Source: an uncultured Desulfobacterales bacterium
Lineage (GTDB): Bacteria; Desulfobacterota; Desulfobacteria; Desulfobacterales; JAFDCJ01
Assembly: GCA_945787595.1 (NCBI GenBank)
Contig: CALZJV010000063.1
Location: forward strand, 1-33,786
Reading direction: 5' to 3'
DNA: 33,786 nt
In this document: piece after piece, positions 31,260 through 33,786 of the stretch
Numbering within the stretch: position 1 is the first letter of the stretch
How the letters are laid out: each line of letters opens with the position of its first letter
Position numbers and translations under genes: made by a program
The notes under the pieces: generated by a model
What the model saw: the letters and a program-made list of their open reading frames with translations, nothing else
Databases searched by the model: none
Told to the model about the DNA's origin: nothing

Positions 31260-33065
31260 TTATAACTCGCAATCCTGAATTTGCTTAACTATTTCTTCAG
31301 CACTAGCCTCCCGGTCCACCAACCCTGCCTGGATTGCTTTATCAAGATGTCCAGGGACCATACTCGAACCTCTCTCCTGGACGATAATTTGGCCATTTTT
31401 TTCTTTAACACAGCGCAATCCATCAAGGTTGCCCACAGTGGCTCCGGATAAAAGCACAACCTGAATGAAACCGCCAAATGAATTGCAGACAGAATAAAGA
31501 AAACCGTTAAAAAGATGATCCCCCGGGTTATCTACCAACTCAGTGTCTTCAACACTCACTGTATAGCTGCCCGGCGCTGCGTTCAGCTTTAAAGAAGTGC
31601 CATTGGTTCCGATAATACATTTTCCTCCAAGCAGAAGGGCATCCTTTAGAATAGGCAAAACGGTAATACGTGTTCTATCGTTCAAATAATCCGACAAAGG
31701 GCTCACAAACTCCGGCGGCATTTCGTGCAAGGCCAAAATACTCGCGTCCGTGTCACTGGGTAATAGATGTATCATATTCACCAATTCAGTAAATCCGCCG
31801 ACCCCCGAGTTGACTACCACCAGACGGTTGCAGGACAACTGATCTTTTGTGCTGTTTCGCACTTGTCCGATGACTTTTGGATCTCTTCTGCGCTTAAAGT
31901 TGCCGATTTTAGCTGTCGCCGCAGTTCGTATCTTTTTAATTATTTGCCTTTGCCGGACCGCCATATCTTCGGTTTTTTTTGGTTTACTGATAAAATCCAC
32001 CGCTCCGAGGTGTAAAAAGTCCATTATATTCTTTTGGGATCGGTTGCCGATGCTGCTGATAATAATCACGGGACAGGGCTTGCTAATCATAATGTGTTTT
32101 AAGGTTGTGCTGCCATTCATAATCGGCATATTCACATCGAGGGTGACTATATCCGGTTTCAGCTCATCTATTTTTTTCAGGGCTTCTTCACCGTTTTGTG
32201 CAGTTCCCACAACTGCAATATCTCCTTCAACCGTCAGAATATTTGTCAGGATTTTACACATCGCGGGAGAATCGTCCACGATTAGAACGCGCAGGCTGTC
32301 ATTGAGATCAGGTTGTTCATCAGCATTAACCGCTTCCTCCAAATAATCTTGCCCGCGGACCTGTCCCACGGCAGGATTCTCTGCTTCCGTTTTTAAATCG
32401 GATAGTCGAGCGGCCTCCAGGAGCAGATAGTTATAGTTTTTTTCAATTGAATGCTCTAGCGGAGAAGCGGCATCTATGGTTTCAAAAGATCCGCTCTGCC
32501 AGGCAAGAATATCATAGAAAGCAGTTTCCCCCGTCATGTTTCCGCAAACGGCGTGAACAATTTCTCCGTCTTTGATACAGATGGTTCCCCGCTGAGAACC
32601 CTTCATCACGTTGATGCCCATCGTAATGCACATCTGGATCAAATCGGTTAACTGGATGTTTTTAAGGGTTCCGGCAAAGCCTTCATCGTCAATGGCGACC
32701 TGTTCGCGAATCAGCTCAAGCAGATGACTCAGTCTGAGAGGCTTTTCAAGGAAATGAAGACAGTTGTGTTGTCGTCCTTGCCGTTTGATTTCTCCGGTTG
32801 CGTAGCCGGTCATAAGGATGACTTCGATCTGCGGATAATGCGCCCGGATTTTCGCTAAAAGATGCAGGCCTGAAATTTCAGGCATTACAATATCAGATAC
32901 CACCAGCGAAATGTTTTCCCGGGATAGTATTTCCAGACCCTCTCTGCCGTTCCTGGCCGTCACCACCTTGTAACGCTCGTGATCAACCGCCAGGCATTGA
33001 GCAATCATTTCGAGCATGGTAGGTTCATCGTCTACGATGAGAACTTTTTTTTGGTTGTTTTGCAT
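31260..33065 (-). CDS. REC-DUF4388(PATAN)-REC-CheB-like fusion with degenerate methylesterase site
   Basis: 601 residues. First receiver domain (about 6-122): VLIVDDEPT, phospho-acceptor Asp58 in VVSDIVMP, LMTGYA and LEKP. Next a DUF4388/PATAN domain (about 128-222): GFAGTLKNIQLTDLIQMC and GTICIKDGEIVHAVCG. Second receiver (about 258-375): LRVLIVDDSPAMCK, Asp310 in IVTLDVNMPIMNG, Ser in IISSIGN and Lys361. The C-terminal ~190 residues (about 412-598) follow CheB methylesterase: VVVNSGVGGFTEL, ALHEMPPEFVSPL, GGKCIIGTNGTSLKL, VVLLSGATVGNLDGL. Compared with E. coli CheB, the active-site Ser, His and Asp align with Gly421, Glu448 and Gly545, so activity is improbable. No che genes are nearby. The role is likely signal relay or scaffolding. 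It is a single-gene unit with a weak ribosome site. Confidence 0.85.
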   Translation of the reverse strand: MQNNQKKVLIVDDEPTMLEMIAQCLAVDHERYKVVTARNGREGLEILSRENISLVVSDIVMPEISGLHLLAKIRAHYPQIEVILMTGYATGEIKRQGRQHNCLHFLEKPLRLSHLLELIREQVAIDDEGFAGTLKNIQLTDLIQMCITMGINVMKGSQRGTICIKDGEIVHAVCGNMTGETAFYDILAWQSGSFETIDAASPLEHSIEKNYNYLLLEAARLSDLKTEAENPAVGQVRGQDYLEEAVNADEQPDLNDSLRVLIVDDSPAMCKILTNILTVEGDIAVVGTAQNGEEALKKIDELKPDIVTLDVNMPIMNGSTTLKHIMISKPCPVIIISSIGNRSQKNIMDFLHLGAVDFISKPKKTEDMAVRQRQIIKKIRTAATAKIGNFKRRRDPKVIGQVRNSTKDQLSCNRLVVVNSGVGGFTELVNMIHLLPSDTDASILALHEMPPEFVSPLSDYLNDRTRITVLPILKDALLLGGKCIIGTNGTSLKLNAAPGSYTVSVEDTELVDNPGDHLFNGFLYSVCNSFGGFIQVVLLSGATVGNLDGLRCVKEKNGQIIVQERGSSMVPGHLDKAIQAGLVDREASAEEIVKQIQDCEL

Positions 33066-33623
33066 GCCTGCCTATTGAACACTACATAATTATTTTTTGG
33101 CGACCCGCGATTCTCGCCTATCATTTTCAATTTATAGCCTTATAACTGTTTATTAAACAGGTATTGATTTATAGCTGTTATGAGCTTCTTATCGGCATCT
33201 GAGATAAAACTCTTTAATTAATATTTATCGACGAGATGGTCACGCCAGTGGTTCTTAATGACAAAAGGTTCTTGAGGCTTTTATTTATCCGGATATGGCT
33301 CAGATTAAGAGAGGCTTAATTGGCAAAATATTTAAAGCGATGATATAAGGGCAGAGGAAATAGCGGGGTAAGCAATTGCCCCATCCTCCCTAGAAAGGTG
33401 GAAATGTCTTGCTTAACAGTTCTTTTCCGTCATATAGAAAATATGACCCCAATCCGGTATAATCATTGCTACAAATTTGGATATGTATTTAGAGATTTAG
33501 TCCTGGACGGCTTTACGCTCAATTAAACCCGAGTTTTTCATGGTTTGCAATGCAATGTCCACCGGCATCGACATTACCTTTTTTGGGACTATAATTCCGA
33601 AAGAAAATATTAAGGAGAAAGGC
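33066..33623. other. Spacer between divergent genes; no clear feature except a short reading frame
   Basis: About 560 bases between the CheB-like gene (minus) and the CBS gene (plus). I see no promoter of good quality. A 25-codon frame at 33497-33574 (minus) is noted separately. Confidence 0.4.
33497..33574 (-). CDS. Possible very short peptide or gene fragment
   Basis: ATG at about 33574 gives MSMPVDIALQTMKNSG and LIERKAVQD, 25 residues with an amphipathic, protein-like composition and a weak AAGG upstream. It could be a real small peptide, a piece of a decayed gene or chance. Confidence 0.2.
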   Translation of the reverse strand: MSMPVDIALQTMKNSGLIERKAVQD

Positions 33624-33786
33624 ATGAAAACGGCAGCAGACATCATTGAGGACAAACAACGCGACATCGTATCCATTTCATGGGACAAGACGGTTTACCA
33701 GGCTTGCCGGAAAATGGTGGATAGCAAAATCGGCGCAATTCTGGTTAAGAAAGACGACGAATTTGTGGGAATCTGGTCGGAACGCG
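33624..33786 (+). CDS. CBS domain protein, 5' part only (runs off the window)
   Basis: Begins MKTAADIIEDKQRDIVSISW, then TVYQACRKMVDSKIGAILVK and KDDEFVGIWSER; the window ends after 54 codons. This is the first half of a CBS domain (DIxxxK..VxxxxTVxxAxxxMxxxxIGAxxVxxxxxxVGIxxER), the adenosyl-nucleotide-binding module of many regulators. TAAGGAGA lies six bases before the ATG. What the rest of the protein is cannot be seen. Upstream is a 560-base spacer. Confidence 0.85.
   Translation, partial: MKTAADIIEDKQRDIVSISWDKTVYQACRKMVDSKIGAILVKKDDEFVGIWSER

Overview
The window reads as chromosomal DNA of an anaerobic, probably marine or sediment Desulfobacterota bacterium (Desulfobacterales-like). 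This is inferred from gene content: a Ni-Fe carbon monoxide dehydrogenase (cooS), a ferredoxin-thioredoxin reductase catalytic subunit, a DUF169 protein, MobB, an anaerobe-type acyl-CoA dehydrogenase, a DVU0772-like protein and a sigma-54 activator. AT-rich intergenic spaces full of short palindromic repeats fit the same picture. I saw no rRNA, tRNA, CRISPR array, intact insertion sequence or phage genes.

Layout. 81-3116 (minus): a DUF2156 acyltransferase-like protein, a flavodoxin-fold reductase, exonuclease III and an uncharacterised protein. 3117-3736: repeat-bearing spacer. 3737-7547 (minus): a sugar-nucleotide-epimerase-like protein, a PerR/Fur regulator, then glutaredoxin, ferredoxin-thioredoxin reductase, a double zinc-ribbon protein and citrate synthase in one direction. 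7548-8756: a 1.2 kb non-coding spacer with a near-consensus sigma-54 promoter and a possible sigma-70 promoter in front of cooS (8757-10730, plus), which ends in a hairpin terminator. 10842-12230: a DVU0772-like small protein and a secreted DUF1566 protein.

12288-18756 (all minus) is the most coherent system: an Lrp/AsnC regulator, an amino-acid-type ABC importer (binding protein, two permeases, ATPase), an octopine/nopaline-family opine dehydrogenase and an alanine dehydrogenase. I infer uptake of an opine or other N-(carboxyalkyl) amino acid, NAD(P)-linked cleavage to an amino acid plus a keto acid, and deamination of the released alanine to pyruvate. Palindromic AT-rich sites upstream of the Lrp gene look like its operator.

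18757-19507 is a spacer holding three repeat families, two of them with a second copy elsewhere in the window. 19508-20848 is a PAS-AAA-Fis sigma-54 activator with a Cys cluster in the PAS region. 21285-22655 holds sfsA and mobB. 22797-23286 holds decayed pieces of an ABC-2 exporter on the plus strand. 23247-30759 (minus) holds a membrane zinc-ribbon protein, an O-methyltransferase-like enzyme, a small secreted protein, an amidohydrolase, a lipoprotein, a DUF169 protein and an acyl-CoA dehydrogenase. 31260-33065 is an unusual REC-DUF4388-REC-CheB-like fusion whose methylesterase domain has lost its catalytic residues. The window ends inside a CBS-domain gene on the plus strand.
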